The notes under the pieces: generated by a model | The model's input: only the letters and a program-made list of their open reading frames with translations | Database searches by the model: none | Told to the model about the DNA's origin: nothing | Part shown: in pieces, positions 9,095-17,834 of the stretch | Layout: each line of letters begins with the position of its first letter | Numbering within the stretch: the first letter of the stretch is position 1 | Translations under genes and position numbers: made by a program | Assembly: GCA_024232965.1 (NCBI GenBank) | Contig: JACKQF010000006.1 | Span: 124,001 to 188,000 of the forward strand | Direction of reading: 5' to 3' | DNA: 64,000 bases | From: Verrucomicrobiaceae bacterium | GTDB lineage: Bacteria; Verrucomicrobiota; Verrucomicrobiia; Verrucomicrobiales; Verrucomicrobiaceae

Positions 9095-9991
9095 CTAGGG
9101 CACCTCTTCGCCAGAGCCAGTGAAGTTCCAGGACACCACCTTGCCGCCCTGAATGGTGGCGCGGACTTGGGTATCCATAGGGCCAAAGATGGTCATGGAC
9201 TCATAATCGACATTCACCAGCCAGCTCATTTTGCCATCGACGATCTCCTGGTAGGCCTTGCCCCATTTGCGGATCTTATCTGGGCGAATGTCGGTCACCT
9301 GCCCGGTATTGATGCTGGCCAGGAGAAGGTTGTAGCTTCCATCGGAATTTTGCACTGGCTGGCCACCGGCAGCGACCGCGTTGCTCATATCCACACCAGC
9401 TTTCGCAGAAGCAAGAGCCGCAGCACGTTTGCGCTCCTCCCACGCTCTCTTTGCGGCATCAATCTTCCAGGTCTTCCAGCGCTCGTACCCTTCGGCGATC
9501 TGGGCTTTGAAATCTGTCATGCCTAGCGAGATCCGTCCTCGCGCAATCGAACCCTCTGTGGGGGTGACGATGAGCGCGCCGTCCTCAAACCCGATGGCTA
9601 TGACGCTGCTACCCGCAGCCATGCGTGAGCTGCCAACACTCATTTTCATCTCCACATCAGTCCCCAGCCGGACCGGGCGGGGGAAGGCCGTGCGCGGGAT
9701 GAATGTCCAGTTTTTCGTCAGGGTCTCCACGCTGTCGAGGTGTGGCGGCGTGAACGCATTCGGGTCAACAGCCACTGTCGGCGTGCCTGCCTTGGCCGTG
9801 CCGGCGGCCTTGGGCTTCATCGTATCTTCCAGCGGGGCAACATCGCCTATGGGTGCCGCTGGAGCTGCGACAGGCGCAGCCGCCGGGGTGATCTTTTTGA
9901 AAATGATGCGATCCGCAGGTGGCGTCAAAAAGCAGTCATAGGCTAGAAAAGCGGCACCGAGGATGAAGAGGGTAATGAAGAAGGCTTTCAC
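9095..9991 (-). CDS. Hypothetical membrane-anchored protein
   Basis: A 298-residue protein I do not recognise as a named family. Residues 1-18 form a hydrophobic anchor or signal (MKAFFITLFILGAAFLAY). A Pro/Ala-rich linker follows (AAAPVAAPAAPIGDVAP), then a soluble domain from about residue 75. This contains RLGTDVEMKMSVGSSRMAAGSSVIAI and a helical stretch (YERWKTWKIDAAKRAWEERKRAAALA). It should face the periplasm. The gene stops 78 bp before the sulfatase operon start and could be co-transcribed with it, but a functional link is not shown. The next gene upstream starts 34 bp before and is also on the minus strand. Confidence 0.6.
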   Translation of the reverse strand: MKAFFITLFILGAAFLAYDCFLTPPADRIIFKKITPAAAPVAAPAAPIGDVAPLEDTMKPKAAGTAKAGTPTVAVDPNAFTPPHLDSVETLTKNWTFIPRTAFPRPVRLGTDVEMKMSVGSSRMAAGSSVIAIGFEDGALIVTPTEGSIARGRISLGMTDFKAQIAEGYERWKTWKIDAAKRAWEERKRAAALASAKAGVDMSNAVAAGGQPVQNSDGSYNLLLASINTGQVTDIRPDKIRKWGKAYQEIVDGKMSWLVNVDYESMTIFGPMDTQVRATIQGGKVVSWNFTGSGEEVP

Positions 9992-10024
9992 AGATGAGGC
10001 CTATACGAAAGCACATGCTGTCGA

Positions 10025-10555
10025 TCACGGCAACGGCTGGATGATCTGCACGTCCATGAGGGAAAGTTTTTGATAAATGCGCCGCCGCCGCAGTATTGGC
10101 CACCACATGTAAAGATAGATTTCCAGCGGTCTCCACAGTGCCACCCAACCACCGACGGTCAATCCCTCGCGAATGATGCTCTGCCATGGCTCCACCGCTG
10201 GTGGCAATAGCCATGCGCCAACCTGACAAACAACATTGAAAAGAATACCGATGATCATGGCCGTGCGGCCCTCCCGCATGAGAAGTCGGAATTCCCGCCA
10301 CTTCAGGACCGCCAAATAGTCGAAGTAATGCCGAACGGCTTGCTGCACAGCAGGAGTGGGATCTTCGCCGCCCGGATGCGGACGTGTCAGGTGGATCTTG
10401 AGCCGTAAGTCTGCCTGCTTGGGATGCTCCTGCGCCCAACTGACGATGAACTCCTCTGCGTGTCGATCCAGATCTCGCTCCCGAAAAGGTGAGGGATCCA
10501 TGGAGTTGAAGAGCTGGCTCAGTTCCGCGAGCTTGACTTCGATCAGATGCTGCAT
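10025..10555 (-). CDS. Hypothetical membrane protein
   Basis: A 176-residue protein. I start it at the ATG giving MQHLIEVKLAELSQL because the longer frame (to 10738) overlaps the divergent methyltransferase-like gene. The first 85 residues are charged and soluble (SPFRERDLDRHAEEFI). Two hydrophobic segments follow (TAMIIGILFNVVCQVGAWLL and LTVGGWVALWRPLEIYLYM). The layout resembles uncharacterised bacterial membrane proteins with an N-terminal cytosolic domain. It is divergent from the next plus-strand gene, with only about 30 bp between the start codons, so the two share a promoter region. Function is unknown. Confidence 0.6.
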   Translation of the reverse strand: MQHLIEVKLAELSQLFNSMDPSPFRERDLDRHAEEFIVSWAQEHPKQADLRLKIHLTRPHPGGEDPTPAVQQAVRHYFDYLAVLKWREFRLLMREGRTAMIIGILFNVVCQVGAWLLPPAVEPWQSIIREGLTVGGWVALWRPLEIYLYMWWPILRRRRIYQKLSLMDVQIIQPLP

Positions 10556-10585
10556 GGGTTGGAAACGGCCCACACACCTCTCGTC

Positions 10586-11083
10586 ATGCGCGAAGAATCC
10601 TCCGATCTTGTCCCCATCAAGCCCTCGTTCATCGAACGCGGTGGCGGTTGGGTATTGATCCAAACAGTCCTGATGCTGGCAGTGCTGGGAGCGGGTTGGT
10701 ATCTGGGCGGCGACTGGCCAGTCGCGTTTTGGGGTCACCTAATCGCGACTGGGTGCATTCTTCTCGGTGCGTATTTTGGGATCGCCGGGGTTGTGGGGCT
10801 CGGCTCCGGCCGGACGATTTTCCCGCACCCGTTGCCTGACGCGCCGCTGGTCACGACCGGTGTCTACGGTCTGGTGCGGCATCCGCTGTACGCCAGTCTG
10901 ATCTGGCTGGGCGTCGGCTGGGGGCTCTGGCACAGCAGTGCCGCTGCACTGGGGGTGACCGTTCTACTGACCGTGTTTTTGGATGCGAAATCCCGACGCG
11001 AGGAGACTTGGCTGCGCCACAAATTCCCCGGATACTCAGACTACGCACAGCGCGTGCATCGACTGCTGCCCTGGGTTTACTGA
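10586..11083 (+). CDS. Isoprenylcysteine carboxyl methyltransferase-like membrane protein
   Basis: A 165-residue integral membrane protein of the ICMT/PEMT superfamily, started at the ATG giving MREESSDLVPIK. Hydrophobic segments lie near residues 22-38, 47-70, 85-100 and 104-125. The family hallmark LVTTGVYGLVRHPLYASLIWL (RHPxY) is followed by EETWLRHKFPGYSDYAQRV, the conserved SAM-binding and C-terminal portion of bacterial 'isoprenylcysteine methyltransferase family' proteins. Bacterial members methylate unknown lipidic or small substrates. The gene converges with the YraN-like gene and overlaps its end by 7 bp. Confidence 0.82.
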   Translation: MREESSDLVPIKPSFIERGGGWVLIQTVLMLAVLGAGWYLGGDWPVAFWGHLIATGCILLGAYFGIAGVVGLGSGRTIFPHPLPDAPLVTTGVYGLVRHPLYASLIWLGVGWGLWHSSAAALGVTVLLTVFLDAKSRREETWLRHKFPGYSDYAQRVHRLLPWVY

Positions 11084-11622
11084 ACCGTCCAATTTGACGA
11101 TCGACCGACAAGGTTCCCCTCAGGGAAGGAGAAGGCGTCTTCGATGATGTGAAAAAAAGGCCGCTGTCCCACGGATAGGACCACCTCCGCAATGTCAAAG
11201 CGCAGCCGTGCGTTCGGAAAGCCGAGCTGCCGCATCCAATCGATCGCTCCACGCTGAATGTAGCGTTGTTTTTCTGCATCCACGGCATCAGCCGGACGAC
11301 CGTACAGAGTGCTGGTGCGGGTCTTGACCTCCACAAAGGTCAGCACGCGGCCATGGCGGCAGACGATGTCCACCTCGCCCTGATGGATGCCCTTGAAGTT
11401 GGTGGCCAGGACGCTACGCCCCCGCCTGCCCAACCAGCGAGCGGCGATCCATTCCCCATAGCGGCCAATGTCCTCTGGCTTCAGGCGATAGCCGCGCACG
11501 ACCGGATCGTAGGGATGGTCCATCCAGGCACGCCAGCGCAGGATCAGATCCCGCTGCAGACGACCCTCGCGCCAGCGATCCCGCAGGCCGCGTAGCGCTT
11601 CGAGTCTCTGCTGCCACGTCAT
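11077..11622 (-). CDS. YraN/UPF0102-family putative endonuclease
   Basis: A 181-residue protein with the UPF0102 core: GRYGEWIAARWLGRRG, then GEVDIVCRHGRVLTFVEVKTR. These carry the restriction-endonuclease-like Asp, Glu and Lys (D...ExK). ERYIQRG-like and FDIAEVVLS segments follow. Usual family members are about 120 residues; this one has a 60-residue N-terminal extension rich in Arg (LRGLRDRWREGRLQRDLILRWRAW). The family's role is unsettled; a Holliday-junction- or DNA-processing role is only suggested by the fold. It lies 6 bp downstream of uxaC on the same strand and is probably read with it. Confidence 0.82.
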   Translation of the reverse strand: MTWQQRLEALRGLRDRWREGRLQRDLILRWRAWMDHPYDPVVRGYRLKPEDIGRYGEWIAARWLGRRGRSVLATNFKGIHQGEVDIVCRHGRVLTFVEVKTRTSTLYGRPADAVDAEKQRYIQRGAIDWMRQLGFPNARLRFDIAEVVLSVGQRPFFHIIEDAFSFPEGNLVGRSSNWTVQ

Positions 11623-11628
11623 GATGCT

Positions 11629-13035
11629 TCAGGAAACAGGCAGCCGCAGGTAGTCGCGGGCGTTGCTGTAGCAAATGTTGCGCACCATGCCGCCGACCAT
11701 TCCGAGGTCGTCCGGCAGCAACCCTGCCTCCACATCCGTGCCCAAAAGATTGCACAGCGTGCGGCGGAAGTACTCGTGGCGGGGGAAGCTCATGAAGCTG
11801 CGGCTATCCGTCAGCATGCCGATGAAGCGGGAGAGCAATCCAAGGTTCGAGAGCGCATTGATCTGCCACTCCATGCCCTCCTTTTGATCCACAAACCACC
11901 AGCCACTGCCAAACTGTACCTTTCCTGGGATGGATCCATCCGCGAAGTTCCCACTCATCGTGCCAAATACGAAATTGTCAGACGGATTCACGTTGTAGAG
12001 CACCGTCCGTGGCAAGGCATCCTCGCCATCCAGACGATCCAGGAAGCGCGAGAGCGTCTCTGCCTGCGGGTAATCGCCGATGGAGTCGCAGCCGACATCC
12101 GCGCCGATTTGACGCGCCAGACGGCTGTTGTTATTGCGGATTGGCCCCAAGTGAAGCTGCATCGTCCAACCACGTGCCGCATTCAGTCTGCCCACGTGCA
12201 GCATCACGCCGCTGGCAAAGGCGTCCATCTCCTCAGGCGTCGCTGCGGTGCCGCCGCGTGCCTTATCAAATATCCGCGCCAGTTCGGCCTCGTTGACAAA
12301 GGTGGCGTGGCAGCGATTGAGTCCGTGATCTGAGAGCCTGCCGCCCACACTGTGGAAGAACTCATGCCGTTGCGCCAGCGCCTCCAGCAGTGTGCCATAG
12401 CTGCGCACCTCGATCCCACTGGCAGCGGAAAGTTTATCGCACCAGGCATTCCATGCCTCTGGCAGATGCACGGCCAGGGCTTTGTCCGGGCGGAAGGTCG
12501 GATACACTCCCACCTCCAGCCCGTCCGCAGCGCACTTGAGATGGTGCGCCAGATCGTCCACTGGATCATCCGTCGTGCAGAGGGCCCGCACCTTGAACTG
12601 GCGCAGCATGCCGCGTGCGCTGAAGTCAGGTTGGGAGAGCATCTCGCTGGTGCGATCCCAGATCGACTGAGCGGTGTCCGCATTCAGCAAGTCATCGATA
12701 CCAAAGTAGCGCTTCAGCTCCAAATGCGTCCAGTGGTAGAGGGGATTGCGCAGCGTGTGGGGCACGGTGGAGGCCCAGGCTTGGAACTTCTCAAACGGCG
12801 TCGCTGCGCCCGTGATGTACTTTTCCTCAATGCCATTACAGCGCATCGCACGCCATTTGTAGTGGTCGCCCGCCAGCCAGACCTCAAACAGGTTCGCAAA
12901 CTGACGATCTTCCGCGATGTCCTGCGGTGGCAGGTGATTGTGATAATCCAGGATCGGCTCCGGAGCAGCAAATTCGTGGTACAAGCGGCTGGCCGTCCGG
13001 GTGCCCAGCAAAAAATCGTCGTGAATGAATGGCAT
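11629..13035 (-). CDS. uxaC: Uronate isomerase (glucuronate/galacturonate isomerase)
   Basis: A 468-residue enzyme, close to the 470 of E. coli UxaC. It converts D-glucuronate to fructuronate or D-galacturonate to tagaturonate, the first step of cytoplasmic uronate breakdown. The start MPFIHDDFLLGTRTASRLYH is the classic UxaC opening. LDYHNHLPP supplies the metal-binding His pair of this amidohydrolase-superfamily enzyme. DDPVDDL, MQLHLGPIRNNNSR and SNFVFGTM-like segments also match. An in-frame ATG nine codons upstream is possible. The neighbours are not uronate genes, so the rest of the pathway must lie elsewhere. Confidence 0.95.
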   Translation of the reverse strand: MPFIHDDFLLGTRTASRLYHEFAAPEPILDYHNHLPPQDIAEDRQFANLFEVWLAGDHYKWRAMRCNGIEEKYITGAATPFEKFQAWASTVPHTLRNPLYHWTHLELKRYFGIDDLLNADTAQSIWDRTSEMLSQPDFSARGMLRQFKVRALCTTDDPVDDLAHHLKCAADGLEVGVYPTFRPDKALAVHLPEAWNAWCDKLSAASGIEVRSYGTLLEALAQRHEFFHSVGGRLSDHGLNRCHATFVNEAELARIFDKARGGTAATPEEMDAFASGVMLHVGRLNAARGWTMQLHLGPIRNNNSRLARQIGADVGCDSIGDYPQAETLSRFLDRLDGEDALPRTVLYNVNPSDNFVFGTMSGNFADGSIPGKVQFGSGWWFVDQKEGMEWQINALSNLGLLSRFIGMLTDSRSFMSFPRHEYFRRTLCNLLGTDVEAGLLPDDLGMVGGMVRNICYSNARDYLRLPVS

Positions 13036-13060
13036 GATGCGGTTGGGGGAAGTTGATGGC

Positions 13061-14251
13061 ATGTTGGTGTCAGTGGCGATTCATTGCAAATCTTTAACAC
13101 ACCGCGGATGGGCAATCGCCGTCGCGATTCTAGCCGCCACTCTGTCTGGCTGCCGCACCGCAAACTATTACCGGCAAGCCGTCGGTGGGCAGTGGGAGAT
13201 CCTGCGCAAGGCGCGCCCCATCGACACCGTGCGGAACGATCCCAAGACATCTGCCGATCTGAAAAAGCGCCTCGATACCGTCGAGTCCGTGCGCGCCTTT
13301 GCCGCCACCCACCTGGGACTGGATGCCACGCGCCAATACGACCGCTACACAGACCTGGGGCGCCCTTACGTCGTCTGGGTCGTCTTTGCGGCACCGGAGT
13401 TTTCTTTGGAACCCAAAACATGGTGGTACCCCATGCTGGGCAGTCTGGCCTATCGAGGTTTTTTTAGCGAAGCAGATGCCCGCGCAGAAGCAGCGAGTCT
13501 CCGCAATCAAGGCCTGGATGTCTATGGTGGCGGAGTCGATGCGTACTCGACGCTGGGCTGGTTTCGCGATCCGGTACTAAACACGTTCATCCGCCGGGAC
13601 GAGGCCGATTTGGCGGAGCTCCTCATTCACGAGTTGACCCACCAGCGCCTCTACCTCCCCGGCGATATCGATTTCAACGAGGCTCTGGCGACCGCCGTCG
13701 GTCGCGAAGGTGTGCGCCGCTGGCTGCGTGCAAATGGCCGCACCCAGGCCTTGCGTGACTACGAGGAAGCGCAACGCATCGAAGATCGCTTTATCAAGGA
13801 TGCGCTGAAAACTCGCCAAGAGCTGCGCCAGCTCTACGAGACCGAGATCGATTCACCGCCGGAGGTTCTGCGCCAGAAGAAGGCCGCCGTGCTGGCCAAA
13901 CTACAGCAAAAGGCAACGGCGCTGGCACGCGGCAAAGCGGCGGAGGCCGACATCAAAAAGTGGTTCGCCAAAAGCGTGAACAACGCCCGACTGAACTCCC
14001 TGGCCAGCTACTACGACCTTGTGCCCGCTTTTGAGCACCTGCTGGCAAACCATCATGGCGACCTTGAGGCCTTCTTCGCACAGCTCAGCCAGCTCAAGCG
14101 CCAGTCGCCGGCAGAGCGGCGGCGTGCGCTGGGGCTGCGCCCGGATGAAGAAGCGTCCACCCCACATAGACCACGTAGAGACTCAGCAAGATCCAACCGC
14201 GCCGGCGGCCCAGCAGCCGGGACCGCGTCGGCAGCAGCAGCAAAGCCGTAG
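13061..14251 (+). CDS. Putative lipoprotein aminopeptidase (gluzincin-like metallopeptidase)
   Basis: About 396 residues. The N-terminus is a lipoprotein signal ending in LAATLSGC (Cys31), then NYYRQAVGGQWEILRKARPI. This matches the bacterial 'putative aminopeptidase' family with YY.Q...GQ..LL..R.P near its start. The zinc motif HELTH lies at about residues 190-194, with a downstream Glu in FNEALAT (about 207). The C-terminal half is helical and charged. It should be an outer- or inner-membrane lipoprotein peptidase. It is divergent from uxaC, with about 25 bp between the starts. Its last 158 bp overlap the end of the convergent antiporter gene, which is unusual but both frames look genuine. 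Confidence 0.8.
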   Translation: MLVSVAIHCKSLTHRGWAIAVAILAATLSGCRTANYYRQAVGGQWEILRKARPIDTVRNDPKTSADLKKRLDTVESVRAFAATHLGLDATRQYDRYTDLGRPYVVWVVFAAPEFSLEPKTWWYPMLGSLAYRGFFSEADARAEAASLRNQGLDVYGGGVDAYSTLGWFRDPVLNTFIRRDEADLAELLIHELTHQRLYLPGDIDFNEALATAVGREGVRRWLRANGRTQALRDYEEAQRIEDRFIKDALKTRQELRQLYETEIDSPPEVLRQKKAAVLAKLQQKATALARGKAAEADIKKWFAKSVNNARLNSLASYYDLVPAFEHLLANHHGDLEAFFAQLSQLKRQSPAERRRALGLRPDEEASTPHRPRRDSARSNRAGGPAAGTASAAAAKP

Positions 14252-15077
14252 CGCTGCCCATGATCAGGCTCGGCAGCACCTCCTGGATCTGCATGTGAAA
14301 GGGGCGAATCATCGCCACCACCCCAACGATGAAGGCGCCATTGAAAATGTTGCTGCCCAGAATGTTCCCCAAGCTCACATCATCATGACCACGCATCCGC
14401 GCCACCAGCGTCGTCGCCAACTCCGGCGTGCTAGTAGCGATGGCCACCACCACTGCGCCAACCACAAACTCGCTCCACCCCAACGCCAGAGCAATGCCCT
14501 TCCCTCCCCGCACCACCAGATAGGAGGCCGCAAAAAGGAGCAGCAGCCCGATCAGTGTATGCCCCAGGGACTTGTGCAGGTTCTCCTCAGGCCCTTCAGC
14601 GACCGGCACCGCCTTCTGCACCGCTGAAAAGGCGCGGGCGGAGCGGACCATCTGCACCAACCAGCCAGCGAAAATCAGCAACAGAATGGCCGCATCGAAG
14701 CGGGAAAAGAGACCATCCCACAGCAGCGCCGCCAGCAGCACCGGTAGCGACAGCACGACAATCAGATCCCGGCGCACCACCCCGCGAGCCACCTCCATAC
14801 GGGCCGTGCAAAGCGCAATGCCCAAGACCAACCCCACGTTCACGACGTTGCTACCCATGACATCGCCAAAGGACAACTGCGGCACTTTTTCCACCGCAGC
14901 ATTGATGCCCACCATCAGTTCCGGAGAAGAAGTGCCAAAAGCCGCCACCGTTGCACCCACCACCGCAGCTGGCCACCGTGCCCAGGTCGCCAAATTGACC
15001 GATCCACGCACAAACCACTCCCCGCCGAACCAGGCCAAAACAACGCCAACAATGAGTGTGAGAATATCCACCAGCAT
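14094..15077 (-). CDS. Calcium/sodium antiporter-family transporter (CaCA, YrbG-like)
   Basis: A 327-residue protein with two inverted halves of five helices each. Each half carries an alpha-repeat: AAFGTSSPELMVGI with GDVMGSNVVNVGLV in the first, and AIATSTPELATTLV with GNILGSNIFNGAFI in the second. These acidic, Ser/Thr-rich motifs bind the transported cation in the K+-independent Na+/Ca2+ exchanger family. The protein resides in the inner membrane. Start choice is the ATG at 15077; an in-frame GTG two codons upstream is also possible. It is convergent with the preceding lipoprotein gene and overlaps it by 158 bp. The ion actually carried is not known. Confidence 0.9.
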   Translation of the reverse strand: MLVDILTLIVGVVLAWFGGEWFVRGSVNLATWARWPAAVVGATVAAFGTSSPELMVGINAAVEKVPQLSFGDVMGSNVVNVGLVLGIALCTARMEVARGVVRRDLIVVLSLPVLLAALLWDGLFSRFDAAILLLIFAGWLVQMVRSARAFSAVQKAVPVAEGPEENLHKSLGHTLIGLLLLFAASYLVVRGGKGIALALGWSEFVVGAVVVAIATSTPELATTLVARMRGHDDVSLGNILGSNIFNGAFIVGVVAMIRPFHMQIQEVLPSLIMGSATALLLLPTRSRLLGRRRGWILLSLYVVYVGWTLLHPGAAPAHAAALPATGA

Positions 15078-15168
15078 TCCCACCCGTAGAGGCGGACGCT
15101 TTTGGTGTAAATCGAAGCTTTCTTTTGCCTCGGAAATCGTGATGGGTGACGTAATCCTGCATTGCCCT

Positions 15169-15843
15169 ATGACTCATCAATCCACGCTCATTCTGCCCTC
15201 CGTTCTCGCCTCTGACTGGAGCAAGATCGGCTCCGAAGTTCAGCGCGCCACCGACGCCGGTGCCGAGTGGTTGCACCTTGACGTGATGGACGGGAACTTC
15301 GTGGACAATATCTCCTTTGGCCCACAAATGGTGCAGACTATCCGCAAGTGCACCGATCGGTACCTGGACGTGCACCTCATGATCCACCGCCCGGATCATT
15401 ACCTGGAGCGTTTCATCAAAGCAGGTGCCAACAACATCACCATCCACGTAGAGGCAAACTACGATACCTCCGTCGCCGAGACCCTCCAGCGCATCCGCGC
15501 CGCAGGCCTCCACTGCGGCATCGCCCTCCATCCAGACACACCCTTCGAGGCCGCGCTACCATTTGTGGAAATGATCGATCTACTCCTCGTCATGACCGTC
15601 GTGCCAGGCTTTGGTGGGCAGCCCTTCATGGAGGCAGAGACCATGCCCAAGCTCGCCGCCGCCCGCGATCACCGCGATGCGAACGGCCTTTCCTTTCACC
15701 TGGAAGTCGACGGCGGCATCTACACCACCACCGCCCCCATCGCCCGCAAGCACGGCGCGAACCTCTTCGTCTGCGGCACATCCTCCTTCGGTCCGCCTGA
15801 TATGAAAGTCGCCATGCAAGAACTGAAGGCATCCGTGTCTTAA
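15169..15843 (+). CDS. rpe: Ribulose-phosphate 3-epimerase
   Basis: A 224-residue TIM-barrel enzyme that interconverts ribulose-5-phosphate and xylulose-5-phosphate in the pentose phosphate pathway. The start is the ATG giving MTHQSTLILPSVLASDWSKI; the much longer open frame upstream is antisense to the antiporter gene. Signature motifs are LHLDVMDGNFVDNISFGP (metal-binding His and Asp), DVHLMI, VMTVVPGFGGQPF and LEVDGGI. The gene is followed 13 bp later by a PQQ-like propeller gene. zwf and opcA of the same pathway lie 14 kb away, not in one operon. Confidence 0.95.
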   Translation: MTHQSTLILPSVLASDWSKIGSEVQRATDAGAEWLHLDVMDGNFVDNISFGPQMVQTIRKCTDRYLDVHLMIHRPDHYLERFIKAGANNITIHVEANYDTSVAETLQRIRAAGLHCGIALHPDTPFEAALPFVEMIDLLLVMTVVPGFGGQPFMEAETMPKLAAARDHRDANGLSFHLEVDGGIYTTTAPIARKHGANLFVCGTSSFGPPDMKVAMQELKASVS

Positions 15844-15856
15844 ACTAAAGCCTCCG

Positions 15857-17119
15857 ATGGTTTCCCTCCGCTCCATCGCCCGCCCCCTTCTTTGCCTAAC
15901 CGCACTGGCCCACGCCAGCGCTGCGCAGGACCCCGGCTGGCCCCGCTGGCGAGGCCCGGCCGGCGATGCCTCCTGGGAGCCGAAAGACATCCCTGCGGAC
16001 CTCAGCAAAGCCGCACCCACACAACTCTGGAGCACCAAGGTCGGCGGCGGCTACAGCGGCGTTACCACCGCAGATGGGCGCGTGTTTTTGATGGACCTCG
16101 ACGCCCAGGGCGCGGACGGACCCAAGGAACGAGTGCTCTGTTTTGATGTCAAAACCGGCCAACAAATCTGGAGCCACTCCTGGCCGGTCGATTATGGCAA
16201 GATGGAATACGGAGATGGCCCCCGCAGCAGTGTCACCGTGGACGGTGCAAGCTGTTACGCCCTCGGCGCGCGCGGCCAGATCGCCTGCCTCTCCGTCGCG
16301 GATGGAAAGCAACTCTGGGCGGCGGATGCCGTAGCAGATTTTGGGGCCAAACCCCCGCAGTGGGGCTTTGCCGCGTCCCCCTTGGTCGATGGCGACCATG
16401 TCCTCCTCCACGTCGGCGCAGCCAATAACGGCAGCGTCATCGCATTGGACAAGACCAATGGGAAAGAAGTCTGGCGTGGCGGCCCCGATCCCGCCGGCTA
16501 CTGCACGCCCGAGATCATCCAACACGCAGGAGCACGACAGCTCATCGCCTGGGGTCCAGCCCACATCCAAAGCATCGATCCGGCCAATGGACGCACGCTT
16601 TGGACCTACCCCTACAAGATCACCTACGGCGTCAGCATCGCCCAACCTCTCTACCGCGATGGGCTGCTGCTCGTCAGCGGCTACTGGCATGGCACCAAGG
16701 TTCTGAAACTGGGCAAAACGCCCGACGAAGTCTCCCTGCTCTGGGAAAACGAAACCGAAATGTGCGGCCTCATGTCCGCACCCCTCTACCGAAACGGCAC
16801 CGTCTTTTTGCTGGATAAAAACCACGGCCTCCAGGCCCTGCGACTGGAATCGGGCGAGCTCCTCTGGCGAGACGAAAACACCCTCACCCCTGCTGGTCGC
16901 AATCCCCAAATGAGCCTCGTCTGGATGCGCCAGTCCGAAGGCCTCGCCGCTCTCCTCAATGCCAGCGGAGAACTCGTCTACGTGCGCCTATCGGACACCG
17001 GAGCCGAAGAACTAGCACGCCATCAAGTCATCGGCAAAACCTGGGCCCACCCCGCCTTCGCAGGCACCACCCTCTTCGCCCGCTCCAACACGGAACTGGC
17101 TGCCTGGCGGTTGTGGTGA
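15857..17119 (+). CDS. Secreted PQQ-like beta-propeller protein
   Basis: A 420-residue protein with a signal peptide (cleavage about HASAAQ, residue 22). It opens with the WPRWRGP motif typical of PVC-type 'PQQ-binding-like beta-propeller repeat' proteins. Repeated blades such as GVTTADGRVFLMDLDA, CFDVKTGQQIWSHSW and ALDKTNGKEVWRGG give the [LV]D..TG...W pattern of each blade. No catalytic residues of the quinoprotein dehydrogenases are recognisable. The role may be scaffolding or an unrecognised activity in the periplasm. It lies 13 bp after rpe and is probably co-transcribed. It converges with the small membrane gene that stops at 17132. Confidence 0.85.
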   Translation: MVSLRSIARPLLCLTALAHASAAQDPGWPRWRGPAGDASWEPKDIPADLSKAAPTQLWSTKVGGGYSGVTTADGRVFLMDLDAQGADGPKERVLCFDVKTGQQIWSHSWPVDYGKMEYGDGPRSSVTVDGASCYALGARGQIACLSVADGKQLWAADAVADFGAKPPQWGFAASPLVDGDHVLLHVGAANNGSVIALDKTNGKEVWRGGPDPAGYCTPEIIQHAGARQLIAWGPAHIQSIDPANGRTLWTYPYKITYGVSIAQPLYRDGLLLVSGYWHGTKVLKLGKTPDEVSLLWENETEMCGLMSAPLYRNGTVFLLDKNHGLQALRLESGELLWRDENTLTPAGRNPQMSLVWMRQSEGLAALLNASGELVYVRLSDTGAEELARHQVIGKTWAHPAFAGTTLFARSNTELAAWRLW

Positions 17120-17131
17120 ATGACATGAGGG

Positions 17132-17449
17132 TCATGCACGCGGCCAAAGCGGTCCGAGAAATAGCCATGCGACCACTAGCACCACCGAGAACGCAGCCAC
17201 ACGCGGCCCGATCTGGCGCATATCTCTGAGGATGATTCCGTGCCCTAGCAGCAACAGCACAACGAAGAAGCCCAACGGAGATCGCACCCCTCTCCAGAAG
17301 TTTGGATAGCCACTGTGCCCGTTGCGAACAATGTCGATGATGGCTCCGATGACGATGGCGCTCAAGACACAAAGGAGCGCAGCTCCCGACACACGCAACA
17401 AACGCGCTACGCGGATCGCCCGCTGAGAAGAATTGGGTTGGTTAGACAT
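17132..17449 (-). CDS. Hypothetical small membrane protein
   Basis: A 105-residue protein, started at the ATG giving MSNQPNSSQRAIRVAR. Three hydrophobic segments are visible (SGAALLCVLSAIVIGAII, PLGFFVVLLLLGHGIIL and VAAFSVVLVVAWLFLGPLW), with basic loops between them. No family is recognised. It is the last of four short genes read in the same direction between 18.7 and 17.1 kb (next gene 7 bp upstream), all small and all with membrane or secretion features. The string looks like an operon. Confidence 0.55.
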   Translation of the reverse strand: MSNQPNSSQRAIRVARLLRVSGAALLCVLSAIVIGAIIDIVRNGHSGYPNFWRGVRSPLGFFVVLLLLGHGIILRDMRQIGPRVAAFSVVLVVAWLFLGPLWPRA

Positions 17450-17456
17450 CAGCGTA

Positions 17457-17822
17457 TCATGGGGCCAAGGCGCTGGGGTGTTGGGATGCCCTCGGGCACT
17501 CGACATGCTTACTCACGATGGTTTCAGTCGCGCGGTGATTCTTCCGTTCTCTGCCAAGCTTCGTTCGCGTCGGGTTGTGTCCACAAATTGGACACCGAAT
17601 GACGCGATAAAAAAGGTGGGCGTATAATATCGTGGAGACCACCGCCAATCCAATGATTCCAAGCCCCGCGTAAATGCACCAACCGACATCGAAGAATAGC
17701 CAGGCTCCGATGAACAATACGGCAACTACCGGACCGAAGTCAGTGAAGTAGGCGAGCTTCCAGAGCCAGCCGACACCAATGCTTTTGACCCATTCGTTGT
17801 GAGGCTGAGGTTTGCGACTCAT
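17457..17822 (-). CDS. Hypothetical membrane protein with zinc-ribbon-like C-terminus
   Basis: A 121-residue protein with two hydrophobic segments (FGPVVAVLFIGAWLFF and IYAGLGIIGLAVVSTILYA) followed by VIRCPICGHNPTRTK. This is a single CPxCG knuckle of the kind found in truncated zinc ribbons; only one Cys pair is present, so metal binding would need a partner. The tail is basic and Ser/Thr-rich. The gene overlaps nothing and is spaced 7 bp from the downstream and 12 bp from the upstream gene. Function is unknown. The next gene upstream also has a CPxC...CPHC ribbon, suggesting the two proteins work together. Confidence 0.55.
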   Translation of the reverse strand: MSRKPQPHNEWVKSIGVGWLWKLAYFTDFGPVVAVLFIGAWLFFDVGWCIYAGLGIIGLAVVSTILYAHLFYRVIRCPICGHNPTRTKLGRERKNHRATETIVSKHVECPRASQHPSALAP

Positions 17823-17834
17823 AGCGCAACAGCT

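Noticed and set aside
14572..15168. A long N-terminal extension of rpe
   Set aside because: It is antisense to the antiporter gene, has low complexity and no RPE homology; the ATG at 15169 matches the family start.
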